This document shows positions 1-10,279 of a DNA stretch of 64,000 bases, piece by piece. The stretch spans positions 26,902,309 to 26,966,308 of the forward strand of contig OW203766.1 of assembly GCA_934045905.1 (NCBI GenBank). Direction: 5' to 3'. Within the stretch, counting starts at the first letter, position 1. Each line of letters opens with the position of its first letter. A program made the position numbers and the translations under genes. This stretch comes from Leuctra nigra (lineage: Eukaryota > Arthropoda > Insecta > Plecoptera > Leuctridae). The notes beneath the pieces were generated by a model. The model was not told the origin of the DNA, ran no database searches, and saw only the letters and a list, made by a program, of their open reading frames with translations.

Positions 1-309
1 CAACCGTGCACCTGCCCCCGTAGAGCCTATTCTCCACTCAATGAATATTTCACATAAATCAGTCTATCTAGGTTAAAAAAATGAAAATGAAAATTAGAGA
101 TTACAATTTTTGTAAATCATTTTCGAATGTACCTAAAATGGCATTCCACCAAAATAATACTCATATTAAAATGATATTATTTAAAAATATTATACGCCGA
201 CATTTGGTTTACTTTTTTTTCATAACGTTAAACTATCATCCACAGAATTTACCTGAAAAACGAAAAATTTTGATATGTATAAATATTATTTATTTTAGAC
301 GAAAATAGT
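1..309. other. AT-rich stretch, nothing recognised
   Basis: AT-rich sequence with short, low-complexity reading frames and no repeat partner that I can see in the window. No gene or RNA is supported. Confidence 0.6.
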
Positions 310-600
310 TTGACAACCAAATGCAACAGACCTAATGACAAGTCACAAAAACCACAATTTCCTTCGCCTATCCCTCTTTGTGCACCCCTGTCCCGTAAAG
401 AACATGTCGCCAAGATCACTGGAGCACATCTTCAATCCCTGCGCAGCTTCTTTTCTCTTGGCAATTGTCAAAGCCGTGGGCTCGTCAGGTTCGCACACGC
501 ACGTCTCGAACTAACACGGCCGTCTCCGTGCTATCTCCATGCCCGATCTCGCGTGCTTTTCATTACGAGAATACAGCACAGGTTACACTAGTTGGAGGCA
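310..600 (+). other. GC-richer patch with a 93-codon open frame, possible exon
   Basis: This patch is clearly richer in G+C and CpG than the DNA on either side, and one plus-strand frame stays open for about 93 codons (310-591). The encoded peptide is rich in Arg, Ser, Pro and His and matches no family I recognise. There is no clear signal peptide, membrane segment or motif. A CAG followed by GTTACA near 576-584 could serve as a weak splice donor. An exon, a promoter-proximal island or a chance open frame are all possible, and chance is the most likely of these. Confidence 0.2.
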
Positions 601-669
601 CGAGTTGTAGTGGCGTTAATGACGCACGGTTATGGAATTAGTGACATGTTGTGTAAGGCTAAATCTTCA

Positions 670-740
670 CTAGGAAAACGCTCTGTGCAACGCGTTGATA
701 AGCGAGCCTTCGTATTGCATGCGAATCGTATGTAAGTTGC
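670..740 (-). mobile_element. Helitron-like element, 3' terminal fragment
   Basis: Read on the minus strand, the sequence ends in GCGTTTTCCTAG at position 670 and is followed by T. This is the same terminus and target context as the complete copies at 26390-28790. The subterminal AACGC...GCGTT stem is kept, and the GCTCGCT motif lies about 40 bases in. Similarity fades after roughly 70 bases, so this is a truncated or solo end. Confidence 0.6.
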
Positions 741-2198
741 TGCTCTAGAGGCCTTGGGAAAAACATAGAATCAAATACGTCAAAAAAGTGTTAATTATTT
801 AGAAATGTCTTTAAATTATCAACATTTAAAATAAATATGATGCCAGTAAAATTACTTAAACTCATGAAATTCTTGATTGATTTACAGGAAAATTGTCAAA
901 AACAACAAAAAAATGTTATTTTGGTAGAAACTGTTGTTTTGAAGTTTGCTAGTGTAATGTAGACGTCTACGTAATACTGCTTGAACCGGGGAATTAATGT
1001 GGAGGGTCAGGATGTAAATCATGCATTTTAAATCATTAATTATTTGGCTTACTACACAATACTTCCGTTGCTTATTGACAGTCTAAAAGGGTCGAACATC
1101 ATAAAATTACAATAACCTAAATTTAAAATTGCTCTGAACATTTCTTTCGTCTTCTTTATAGTATTGGACTTTTACAGAATATTTTACAAGGATTACTAAA
1201 AATTTGCAAGTAAATGGGAGCAGAAAATGTGTTTTTTCCATACAGATCAATACATTTATAAATATATTATTAATGTATTAGTCACGAAAAATACACTAAA
1301 TTATTGATATAAATATGTGATATAGTTTTCAAACTGTAACATGAACATTTTTAGCACTAATCGAAAATATAGACATTCAATAGAAAATAAAAAAAGAATA
1401 TGATTAAATATTATGGTATCCCAAAATAAGTGAAAAAAATTAACTACCTATGGTCATTTTTTTCTAAGCATAGTTATTTTTCGAAAAGATTTTGATTGAT
1501 ATCTGTTCATTTATTTTACTTATAAAGAATTACGTATTAACGGTATAATACATCTTTACACTTGTAACAAGGTATTACTACATCTTAGTAAAAGATTACA
1601 TATACACACATAGTACATTTCTCCATTCTTACATCACTCATTCTTACAGCGATAAATGGTCATATGTCAATTCCAAACACATGATCGATGTACTTCGGTG
1701 AAAACTATTTTATCGAACTATCGACAGTGTGTAATGTATCTAATAAGTTCAAGGTAGTAATACTTTCTGTTCAATTGTTGATGATTTGACAGTCTGGCAA
1801 GCTACACAATAGTCGAAAATTAGCCGTGCAAAATGGCGGCCCACGGTTGCTTGCCTGACGTTGATTAACTGCTTATTGGTGAATTTAGTTTGAAAGGTTT
1901 TGTGGTTTGGGTGCATTTCAGATTAAAGAGAATGGTTGTTATATATGAAAAAAATAAATAACACTTCTCTTAGTTTTGATAAGCGAGTCGTATGACATGC
2001 AAAGCAATAGAAATAATTTTTGGGTAAAATTTAAAATTTCTCTGACCAAGAAAACATCTATTTGATTTTATAAAAAAACGTTTTATCCGTTTAAAAAAAC
2101 AAAAAACGGAATTGTTTAAAAAAATATATAGATGTGAAGATTTCAATTTCTGTGAAATATGGTTTTTGCTGATAACATCAGATAGGTAGATGTGAATA
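741..2198. other. AT-rich, gene-free stretch
   Basis: Long AT-rich DNA with no supported gene. At about 1975-2003 the string TTTTGATAAGCGAG followed by CATGCAAA weakly resembles the Helitron 3' region, but it is too short to call. Confidence 0.55.
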
Positions 2199-2275
2199 AA
2201 TACCAACTGCAATATGAAAATATTTCTTGAGTGGGATTCGACCCCAGAAAATCTTTTCATATTGCAGTTGGTATT
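2199..2275. repeat. Perfect 22-bp-arm hairpin
   Basis: The arms at 2199-2220 and 2254-2275 are exact reverse complements (AATACCAACTGCAATATGAA plus AA) and enclose a 33-base loop. The loop contains GGGATTCGACCCC, which looks like a tRNA T-arm or B box. The size would allow a small folded RNA or a tiny palindromic element. No second copy was seen in the window. Confidence 0.6.
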
Positions 2276-2799
2276 CATTTTAATTTTTTATCATAACGAA
2301 ACACTTCTTGAGATATTTTTATGTTAATAAGTCATGAATCTTTGAACTATGCGTAAATATTCTAATTGAATCATCAAAACCGTATTAAAAAAATTATACT
2401 CAAAACTCTTGAAACATAAATGAAATTTCACAAAAATCCCATAAAATAAAACGCATGTCTGTGCGTGCTATAAACGTCCTTCCAATGGAATTTCCAGAAA
2501 CAATCGTTTTCAAGGATCGGTCACAGACACGAAGATGACCATTTTGACCAACCCAAGTTTCTTGTCGCCAGGATTTTAAAACTTGTCTCCTCGTTTCCTT
2601 GGATTGAATGAAACGAACAACAATGCTTTGACGGATGTGACGCCAGAGGAAAAAATCAGTCTGAGAGCAAAACATGAAAGCTTTTAGTGAAATCACGCAG
2701 ATAAGAATTTGCTTCAGTCAAATACAATATAGTCTCATTCCAATAAGTATTGATTAGTGTGTGAAGAAACACAAAAATATTTTTAAAAGTTGTAAATAT
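2276..2799. other. AT-rich, no feature seen
   Basis: Gene-free sequence to the right of the hairpin. The open frame on the minus strand at 2400-2696 has no recognisable domain and is treated as chance. Confidence 0.5.
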
Positions 2800-2803
2800 T
2801 TAA

Positions 2804-3366
2804 GGATGAACCAGCGCTTTGAATGACTATATTCATAACATGAGATAAATTAATTCAGAAAACGCATGTTTAAACTTTAAAACATAGTTTTATTATGTAA
2901 TATGTGGAGAATAATACGATATGAGATGATGAGGATTTTTTTAACAAAGTATTCGTAAAATAATTTTGTTAAGAATATAGCAGTGGTTTTGACTAGTTCA
3001 GTTGTCCCATGTTAAATGGCCATATATAAAGATTTTCAAACATTTAAATGCCATTATCTCAGAAATTAAGTCGGTGACAAGAGTATTTTAAGTTTTCAAT
3101 GCATTTAGTATTAGTCGAAGAATATTTCTTTAGTTTTCTGTTGAAATTGTTGGTGAGGATTAAAAATTATTTAGAATAGTGTAAGAAATTAATTCGTTCC
3201 CCCATAAGAGCTATGTAAAAATCTCGAACTTTGAAAACGTTTTACACAAAAGTTAGGTCGGTAAGGTATACATTTTTTGTTCTTATATTGTAGATAATAC
3301 TATAAGGAACAAAATAAAATGGTTTGGAAAAAAATTGTTGGAAGATGACCTGGTGATGGTTCATCC
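2804..3366. mobile_element. 563-bp TTAA-flanked MITE (family M), intact copy
   Basis: The element begins GGATGAACCA and ends TGGTTCATCC, a perfect 10-bp terminal inverted repeat, and is flanked on both sides by TTAA (2800-2803 and 3367-3370). A TTAA target is typical of piggyBac-type transposition. The internal sequence holds no coding frame, so the element is non-autonomous. A second copy lies in the opposite orientation at 6227-8144, where it is interrupted. This copy therefore supplies the empty site for the Helitron insertion there. The piggyBac assignment rests on the target site alone, because the termini are not classical piggyBac ends. Confidence 0.75.
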
Positions 3367-3370
3367 TTAA

Positions 3371-5596
3371 CGAGTAATAAGAAGAAATCAGGCAAAAAAC
3401 TTTTATGAAGTTAAATTTAAATTCAATCTATTTCACAAGATTGTAGGAAGCAAAAAGTTTTGTCAACTTCTAACGATGTTGGGAGGCCCACAAATGTATT
3501 ATATATAATGTAATGTATTAACAATCAAATTTTGTCCCTCAAACGTAAACTATACAATGCAAAAATTAAAAGTTAAGTAAGGAATGAACATTGGACAACC
3601 TGTCTTGTTTTCAATTTGATCCATAGTGGAGCGTATTCTGCAAATTTACAGATTTATTTACCCCTCGATATTTTCATCCCTTTTTGAAGTATTTCCTGTC
3701 CAATTAGCGCTGCATGTAACTGAAGTGTTTGCCTAGTGAACTAACCGTCAAGCAGAGAAAGAGTTACACATAGATGATTCAGAAGAGCTCAGACAAAACT
3801 GTCAGAACTTATAAAGTTACACTTATTCTTCTAGTCTACTACTTTATGCTTATACGGAAACCGCAATTCTCAAAGGTATACACCTCATTTTAACCTGTCG
3901 GAATTTTCCTCAGAATTCTCTGACTAAAAATATTGTGAGTTCTATTCTTTTGATGCAAAAGCTTTTAGGTTTAGGGCAGTTCGCAGAAAACATGTTTACC
4001 TCATAGTTGATTAGTGAAGGGCTTTGGTTCGCCCCCCCCCCCCCCCCCCCCCCCTCTTCGTGGGGCACAGCGGGGCTGATGCCCACAGCTCTTAGTATTA
4101 AGTGATTTTAATCTGTCGATTCTTGCGGACAATAGTGAAGAAACAAAAGAGCTGTCAAAATGTATTGTTGAGTTTTGAGAAACACCTTTTGGGTTGACCC
4201 CGTGTGTCTTGGTTGAAGAGAGAAAGAAGACGATCGGGAAGATTTTTGGTTTTCCGAAGTGGTACCGATGCAACAAGTGGAGGGATGACAGAGGATCAAA
4301 TAATGTCACACCTTTTGAGTCATATCTTGGAGAATAATTCATGATTTTGTAACTTAAAAATTTATAAAATCATCTCATACCGTTCACTCGATAAAAGGAT
4401 CCAAAATGGATGCATGTCACTTCTGAATTTGTTTTTAAAATTTACTTCCATTATTGAACTTATGCATCTCTTTAGTATTCCTGAATATAGGATTACTGTT
4501 TTTAGATATTATATTATTTTATTATAATACGGGAAGGTGGACTTGGGTCAAATCTTTAAATAATACAATTTAATATTTCATGAATTATTTAGTAAATATA
4601 AAATGCACTAATGCCACTTTTTTTGTAAATCATTAAATTGTAAAAAAAATGTGTGAAGTTTCGAACAAATGTATAAGCAATTTATGTTCATACGCACAAG
4701 TTCATTGCCATTTCAATCCAAACTGAAACTTAAAATGTTTCGACTCTCTGTTCCTTCTCCGTGTGCTTGGTATGGATCCTATTATTACCCTACGCTTCTC
4801 TACTGGGGTAAAAAGCAGCCACTGAATTCATTAAGCCTGTCAATCAATTTCTGGATCGTAGACAAAAGGATGTTGGTCCTATTGTATAATACAGAATAAA
4901 AGAACCGAGTATCGAAAATTGACTCTCCAGAGATGAAAAGAGTGTTTGGTGCGCAAGCGCAACGGGGGCCTTCTGAGGTCATTTCAGGTCCCTAGCGTCG
5001 TGGGCCAAAAGCAACAATTAAAATAGAAAAAAATATGATTAAAAATTGTTATGTTGGGCAGGAGGATTCATCGAAGCGTCAAGGTCGAAGTAAATTGTTA
5101 ACATAATTAGGAATTTTTATGCAGTTTTTTAATATATTGGATACAAGAACTCGATTTAAGCACGCGTTTTTATCAATATGTTGGAATAATTTACACGCTA
5201 ATTATGATCTTTAAACAAAATAAAGTTTTAGAAAAATAAAAAATTCCACAATTGTAAAGCTATTTCGATAAAATATTGTAAATATATATTTTAGATGTCC
5301 ATTAGTACAATTCAAATGCCACGATGTCTAACTGTGCAGGTAAATATTTTAGGTCAGTATTTTAATATTTAGGGGTCAATATCAGGAATGTTGATGTCCT
5401 CACCTTTTGTCACGATTTATTTACTCCAATTCGGTCGAATAACATTACATTTTTTATTTAGATTTTCTGTTAAATATTCAAAATATCTTGAGGCTTCTTT
5501 GACAGGAATATCAATGGCGCCTTCGGACACTTACAATAGTCATCAAAACGGTGAATTAAACTTATTTAACATTTCTTTCTTTATACTAAGTGTATT
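3371..5596. other. AT-rich gene-free stretch with a C23 run
   Basis: No gene is supported. A pure run of 23 C lies at 4032-4054. The 113-codon minus-strand frame at 4001-4342 reads through this run as polyglycine and is not credible as a protein. The remainder is AT-rich, unique-looking DNA. Confidence 0.5.
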
Positions 5597-5812
5597 TATT
5601 TATTCTGAACTTGTACTACTCCCACCGTCTTTCCTGACTGAGGATTCTTAGTACTTTCCTTCAGTCAAATGCTGGTAAGGTTCCCTTCTAATATGCCACG
5701 GCGCCTCCTTCCCAATATCATCCTTCTACTTTCTTCATCACCTCCAAATCATTTCACCATCACCATTTCTGCTTAGTTGCCCAACAGTACGACGTTAAAC
5801 ATCATCATAAGA
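5597..5812 (+). mobile_element. tRNA-derived SINE (family S), degraded copy
   Basis: The copy keeps CTTTCCTGACTG, the AGTCAAATGCTGG block, the TAAGGTTCCCTTCTAAT block, the CCTCCTTCCC block and the 3' GTACGACGTTAAAC motif in the same order as the fuller copy at 62774-63050. The tRNA-like head is shortened and the B box is lost. The poly-A tail has decayed. It is an old, immobile copy. Confidence 0.6.
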
Positions 5813-6226
5813 ACCTTTTTGTTGCTTTTCCGTGAATGGCTCGAAGGGGTAGAATATATGTTTTTATGCTATATCAACATTAATATCCAATACCCCATCC
5901 TGTTGGAGATATATCAATTAGATATCTGGTATTTACATTTCTCGTTTCGAATCACTTGCCGGTCAACATTAGTGTTCCGCCTTGGGGGTTTTGATGTTAG
6001 TATTACATAAACATAATATTAACATTAATCTGCATTGGTCTTGTTCAATGTTGGAATATAGAATATCCCTTTTGGGATTTAAATACAAATAGTAGGAACA
6101 ATATTTGATGATCCACCGACATTCGTAATTTATAGCCGAAGTTTAGATGTAGTAAATTAATGATGTATCAAAGTAGAACGCAATTGTACCTCAAACATTC
6201 CTGGATAGGTATTTTTTTTATATTTA
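5813..6226. other. AT-rich, no feature seen
   Basis: Gene-free sequence between the SINE and the interrupted MITE. It contains a small palindrome ATATCCCTTTTGGGAT near 6062. Confidence 0.45.
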
Positions 6227-6789
6227 GGATGAACCAACGCCAGGTCATCTACAATTTTTTTTTCCAAACCATTTTATTTTGTTTCTAATAGTATATCTAC
6301 AATATAAGATCAAAAAATGTATACCTCACCGACCTAAATTTTATTTAAAACGTTTTCAAAGTTCGAGATTTTTACATGGCTCTTATGGGGAAACGAATTA
6401 ATTTCCTACATTTTTCTAAATTATTTTTAATCCGCACCAACAATTTCTACAGAAAACTATTGATATATTCTTCGACTAATACAGAATGCATTGAAAACTT
6501 AAAATACTCTTGTCACCGACTTAATTTCTGAGATTTAACATTAACTGAACTATAGTCAAAACCACTGAACTATTTTACGAAAACTTTGTTTAAAAAATCC
6601 TCATCATCTAATATCGTATTATTCTCAACATATTACATGAAACTATGTTTTAAAGTTTAAACATGCGTTTTCTGAATTAATTGAGCGAGCGAAGCGAGCG
6701 TCTCCTTTTGGCTCATTTGGCACGGACCTCTGTTTTTTTTGTTTTTTTGTTTTTTTGTTTTTGTTTTTTTCTGTTACTGACGATATACA

Positions 6790-7340
6790 GGCCAGAGTTT
6801 TTCTTCGATCGAGCTGAAATTTTGCACACGTGTTTGGACATTCTCTGGGCGTTGCAGACCCTAATATTTTTGAAATATACTGATTGGTTAAAATTTAAAT
6901 AAACATCTCCTGATAGGTTGAAAAGTGAAAATGGTCTTCGACAAATCTGATCAAACTCATATTTTGGCTATACATGTCTAGAGTTTTTCCTCGATCGAGC
7001 TGAAATTTTGCACACATGTAGCGACAAACTTTTCTGTTTGCAGACCCCAAATTTTGTTGAAATTTATTAATTGGCTAAAATTTAAATAAACATCTCCTGA
7101 TGGTAGGTTGAAAAATGAAACTGGTCTTCAATAAATCTGATCAAAATCCTATTTTGGCTATACAGGTCAGAGTTTTTCTTTGATCGAGCTGAAATTTTGC
7201 ACACATGTAAAACCAACCTTCTCTGTTTGCACACCATAATTTTTTTTGAAATCCATTCATTGGTTAAAATTTAAATAAATATCTCCTGATAGGCTGAAAA
7301 ATGAAAACGGTCTTCGATAATTCTGATCAAACTCATATTT
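6790..7340 (+). repeat. Three tandem ~187-bp units inside the Helitron-like element
   Basis: Successive units each contain GAGTTTTTC, then CGATCGAGCTGAAATTTTGC, then TTAAAATTTAAATAAA and ATCTCCTGATAGG. The GAGTTT landmark recurs at 6795, 6981 and 7170, spacings of 186 and 189 bases. Related copies at 26841 and 28790 have a single unit followed by different sequence. Internal tandem arrays are common in HINE-type elements. Confidence 0.7.
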
Positions 7341-7573
7341 TGCATGATCATTAAGACCAATATTATCTCTTATTTTACAAAATTTCATCCCAATCAGTTA
7401 AGAACGTATGAACTTATTGACATTTTTAATATCTGTCAGTAATGAAGTATCGAAATGAATGTTTTCCAGTGCCAATTGAATTGATTCTGATTTGCTTTAT
7501 GAACCAGGTGCTTAGATGCTATTTTAAAGTTTCGATGAAAAGCATATACCTACTTTTAAGTTGATATCATAAT

Positions 7574-7978
7574 CAGTGCTCGAAGTGGGCCGGTATGGGA
7601 CGGTATGGTATACCGGTACTTCTTTACACATTTGATTTCATATCGTTACTTCTCAGAAAAAACGGAATGCTTAAAAAAAATTACGTAATTTTAGATTCTA
7701 ATTTACTCGTATTTCATGGTTATTTTTTGACTGCATATTTCAAGCATAACTATGAACTATGAACATTCACTACAAGATAAAGAAAAATTCATTATTTAAT
7801 TTAGTTGTTTCATCAAGGTAAAAGACTAATCTAACTAATGACATGACAATGGTTGTCAGTGTAATTCTGGAATCTGGACCCTCATCTTATATCGTACCCC
7901 CCCCCCCCCCTCCCCACCCCGCACGTGGTATTCTTATGTTACCATACCGCCACTATTTTATTCCTACTTCGAGCACAG
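7574..7978. mobile_element. 405-bp hAT-type MITE with perfect 8-bp target duplication
   Basis: The ends are CAGTGCTCGAAGT and, inverted, CTGTGCTCGAAGT. The CAG/CTG start and an 8-bp duplication are hAT hallmarks. ATCATAAT occurs immediately outside both ends (7566-7573 and 7979-7986). The uninterrupted sequence, with one ATCATAAT, is present in the related Helitron copies near 26498-26510 and 28040-28055. A second inverted block (GGCCGGTATGG, and GGCGGTATGG on the other strand) lies inside the termini. The interior includes a C14 run at 7897-7910 and has no transposase frame. Confidence 0.85.
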
Positions 7979-8204
7979 ATCATAATCAATTCAATATGGT
8001 TGTATATATTTTCTGTGCGTTGTGTACGCATTTCCGGTTCGAGAATTTGCACGTACCCGTGCTCGCTCATCAACGCGTTACACTGAGCGTTTTCCTATTT
8101 TATCTCATGTTATGAATATAGTCATTCAAAGCGATGGTTCATCCTTAAAATTACACTTTTTACTTTTTGTTTTGAAATTATTCCATTTTCTTCTATGTCT
8201 AATC

Positions 8205-8265
8205 CCAGGTAGCTCAGTTGACAGAGCTCTCGCCCGTCTTCATGCCCGCAATCGGTTCGACATTT
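8205..8265 (+). repeat. Degenerate tRNA-like sequence with A and B boxes
   Basis: TAGCTCAGTTG (8210-8220), GAGCTCTCGCCCG and CGGTTCGACA followed by TTTTTCAC match the intact tRNA-like gene at 54993-55074 in order. The anticodon and variable regions are scrambled, so no cloverleaf can form. The downstream ATTTTTCAC is shared, so the copied unit extended past the tRNA part. That suggests a tRNA-derived retroposon. Confidence 0.55.
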
Positions 8266-8696
8266 TTCACATTTCCATCTCTGAAAAGTAAAGATAAAAG
8301 TATTTTGCATTTTTCTCTAAAGTGGCACTTCTTTTGGACTGCATATAGGTCAAGGTATGCTGAGAAACAGTGCAAGATAATTCGCCATTTCCTCACAGGT
8401 GTGATTTCCTCCGTATTTTCCATGAAGTGGAAAACTGTCGTCGCTAATGGTCTTTCGTCAGTCACTAAAGGATGTTATCGACTCCGGCAAATGAATGGAA
8501 ACAAAAGGTACTGACAGAGTGTTGAGTTCTTCTTTCCTCGTCTAATGGTCGGGATGTTTCATTCATTGCCTTCATTCATGATCCTTCATTCAGACAAAAA
8601 TTTGTCTTCTGATAATTAGATTATTTCCGTTTCTTCTTTCACAGTACAAAAATAATCAAATTCTTGTCGAAAAGTGTGAAAATAAATATTTAAGTC

Positions 8697-8919
8697 TAAA
8701 TAAAACCAAATTATTGGGACTGGTCACAAACTTTATTATTTTATGTCAAATTATCTCAATATATCGGTTACTTTCAGCAACCTTTATCAGGAGAAAATCG
8801 AAAACAATTACATTTGATATAATTTGTAGAAAAGAATGAATTAATATTATAATTAATTATCTACTGATATAACCGAATATTGATATTTGTGAACAGTTCC
8901 AAGAATTTGGTTTTATTTA
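8697..8919. mobile_element. 223-bp MITE with ~34-bp terminal inverted repeats
   Basis: The left end, TAAATAAAACCAAATTATTG, and the inverted right end, TAAATAAAACCAAATTCTTG, continue as GGACTGGTCACAAA and GAACTGTTCACAAA, about 34 bp in all with few mismatches. The centre is AT-rich and non-coding. I could not define a target duplication, so the superfamily is open. Confidence 0.6.
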
Positions 8920-10075
8920 AAGCTAAAATCGGAATACGACAATACTTCATCTAAAGTTTTGGTGGAAAGTTGTCAGAAGTTGTGTATAGCTTCTCGACTG
9001 TGAATCAATTATAAAAACCTCAATTTGCAAATTGCTGGGGCCTACAAATTGAGATTTCAGCTACAAGAGCAACATTAACTAATCTACAGTCCTTGGTTTC
9101 AAACCCGCGTTCATCATCTAGAAGTAATATGTTAAATACGACCCCTGTTCGAACCCCGGGTATGGGGATCTACACCTCTGCGTGCTGAGACGACCAAAGT
9201 GCGTTTGTATGTTTCACATTTTTTCAACGTTTCATGGAAATAAAAGAATGTTCGTTCACGATCCAGCAAGGGGCGAAGAGGGGGAGGGGGGAGGCGGGGG
9301 GGCACTTTATGCTATTACATACAACACGACTCAATACTCTCATGTGGTTGAAAACATCGATGTACTGATTGAGATCCACTTTATTAATTGCATTGATTAA
9401 TAATTAATCAGGCTTTTAAGTGTGTCGTGTGATTGTTATGGATGTTTCTATTAGAGTGAAATGTATAAAGTGTTGTTATGTCTTTGATTAGAGTGGATGA
9501 AATGAGACAATGTAGCTGAAGTAGTAGAAATAGGTGACGACAGTCTTTTGACAGTTAAATACAAAAGTTAATTTATGTATTTATGAATGTTGGAATGTTG
9601 AAATGTCATGTGCAGCCAGTTTGTTTGTGTGCTCGAATCATACGGGGCAACGGGCTCTCAACTTTAAACTGTCAAAATCAACATTCTTCTAAACGGATTT
9701 TGCTTTGAATCAATCAATAATTATTGTCTCCTTTTTTGAGTTGTCCTGTTGCTGATTGGTTAAAATAATATCTTGATCTTGAGTCTTTAAACACAATTAT
9801 TCGTGCAGTGAAATCTTCAATAAGTTAGGCAAACATTATTTTAAAGATTTAACATTTTTTTAGACATACTTGGGAAGTTGAACTTAATAATAATTTTATT
9901 TACAAAGTTTCAGCCCCTCATTCTGTTCAAAAATAAACAATATACATCATTTTGAACAGATTGCTCCCTTCAACCTGATACTAACTTAAAAAAAACTCCA
10001 ATAATTTTTCAAAATTAATTTCCTTTTCCAACTTTTCCCAAACCGCAATATTTTATTTTCTATACCTACCCACAA
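8920..10075. other. Gene-free stretch with a G-rich run
   Basis: AT-rich DNA with no gene. A purine run of G blocks separated by single A or C lies at about 9278-9302. A B-box-like GTTCGAACCCC near 9149 has no convincing partner A box. Confidence 0.45.
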
Positions 10076-10279
10076 AATCCCTGCCGTCATTTCGACGTCA
10101 CGATTATTCTTGCGTCCGCGTGCTAGCGCCGCGACGCTCTCGTGAGATAGTCGTCGACGTCGGGACGCCTCGTGCGCGGACGTCACGACGCCTGGCTAGA
10201 CCACGCGCAGACGGCGACGCATGATATATGACACATGGTCTGTATCTCGTGCTTCGGCCCGCGCGCGATATTCAACCTG
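10076..10279 (-). other. CpG-rich island with splice-like borders, candidate exon
   Basis: This is the most CpG-dense segment of the window, with many GACG, CGCG and GACGTC strings. Read on the minus strand it is preceded by a good acceptor, GTGTGTATTTTCCAG ending near 10280, and followed by a good donor, GTAGGTATAG starting near 10075. All three frames contain a stop, so it cannot be an internal coding exon. It could be a non-coding or first exon whose ATG lies in ATGACGGCAGGG, 24 bases before the donor (peptide MTAGILW), or a terminal exon. An unmethylated promoter island would also fit. No family is recognised. Confidence 0.35.

Larger units (their letters stand above)
6681..8098 (+). mobile_element. 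Non-autonomous Helitron-like element (family H), carrying a hAT MITE
   Basis: The element begins TTGAGCGAGCGAAGCGAGCG directly after a host A and ends GCGTTTTCCTAT directly before a host T. The final T replaces the G of CTAG seen in other copies. About 10 bases inside the 3' end is a conserved AACGC...GCGTT stem. GCTCGCTCA, the inverse of the 5' terminus, lies further in. The length without the internal hAT element is about 1,005 bp. There is no target duplication, as expected for Helitrons. No Rep or helicase frame is present. A 5' TT rather than TC, together with the subterminal inverted motif, is closer to Helentron/HINE architecture. Confidence 0.75.
6227..8144. mobile_element. Family M MITE, reverse-orientation copy split by a Helitron-like element
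   Basis: GGATGAACCA at 6227 and TGGTTCATCC ending at 8144 are the family M termini. The right flank is TTAA and the left flank is TTTA, a probable point change. The body at 6227-6680 plus 8099-8144 is the reverse complement of 2804-3366. The reading is continuous once 6681-8098 is removed: the joined junction GAATTAA+TTTATCTC matches the intact copy exactly. This shows that the Helitron arrived after the MITE. Confidence 0.8.

Noticed and set aside
4001..4342. 113-codon minus-strand open frame
   Set aside because: It is held open by the C23 run, which encodes polyglycine. The flanking codons have no domain and AT-driven composition.
6681..6720. GAGCGAGCGAAGCGAGCG as a prokaryotic or CRISPR-like repeat
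   Set aside because: It is the 5' terminus of a dispersed eukaryotic element, present once per copy without spacers.
9120..9180. tRNA-like T-arm GTTCGAACCCCGGG
   Set aside because: No matching A box or cloverleaf could be drawn on either strand.
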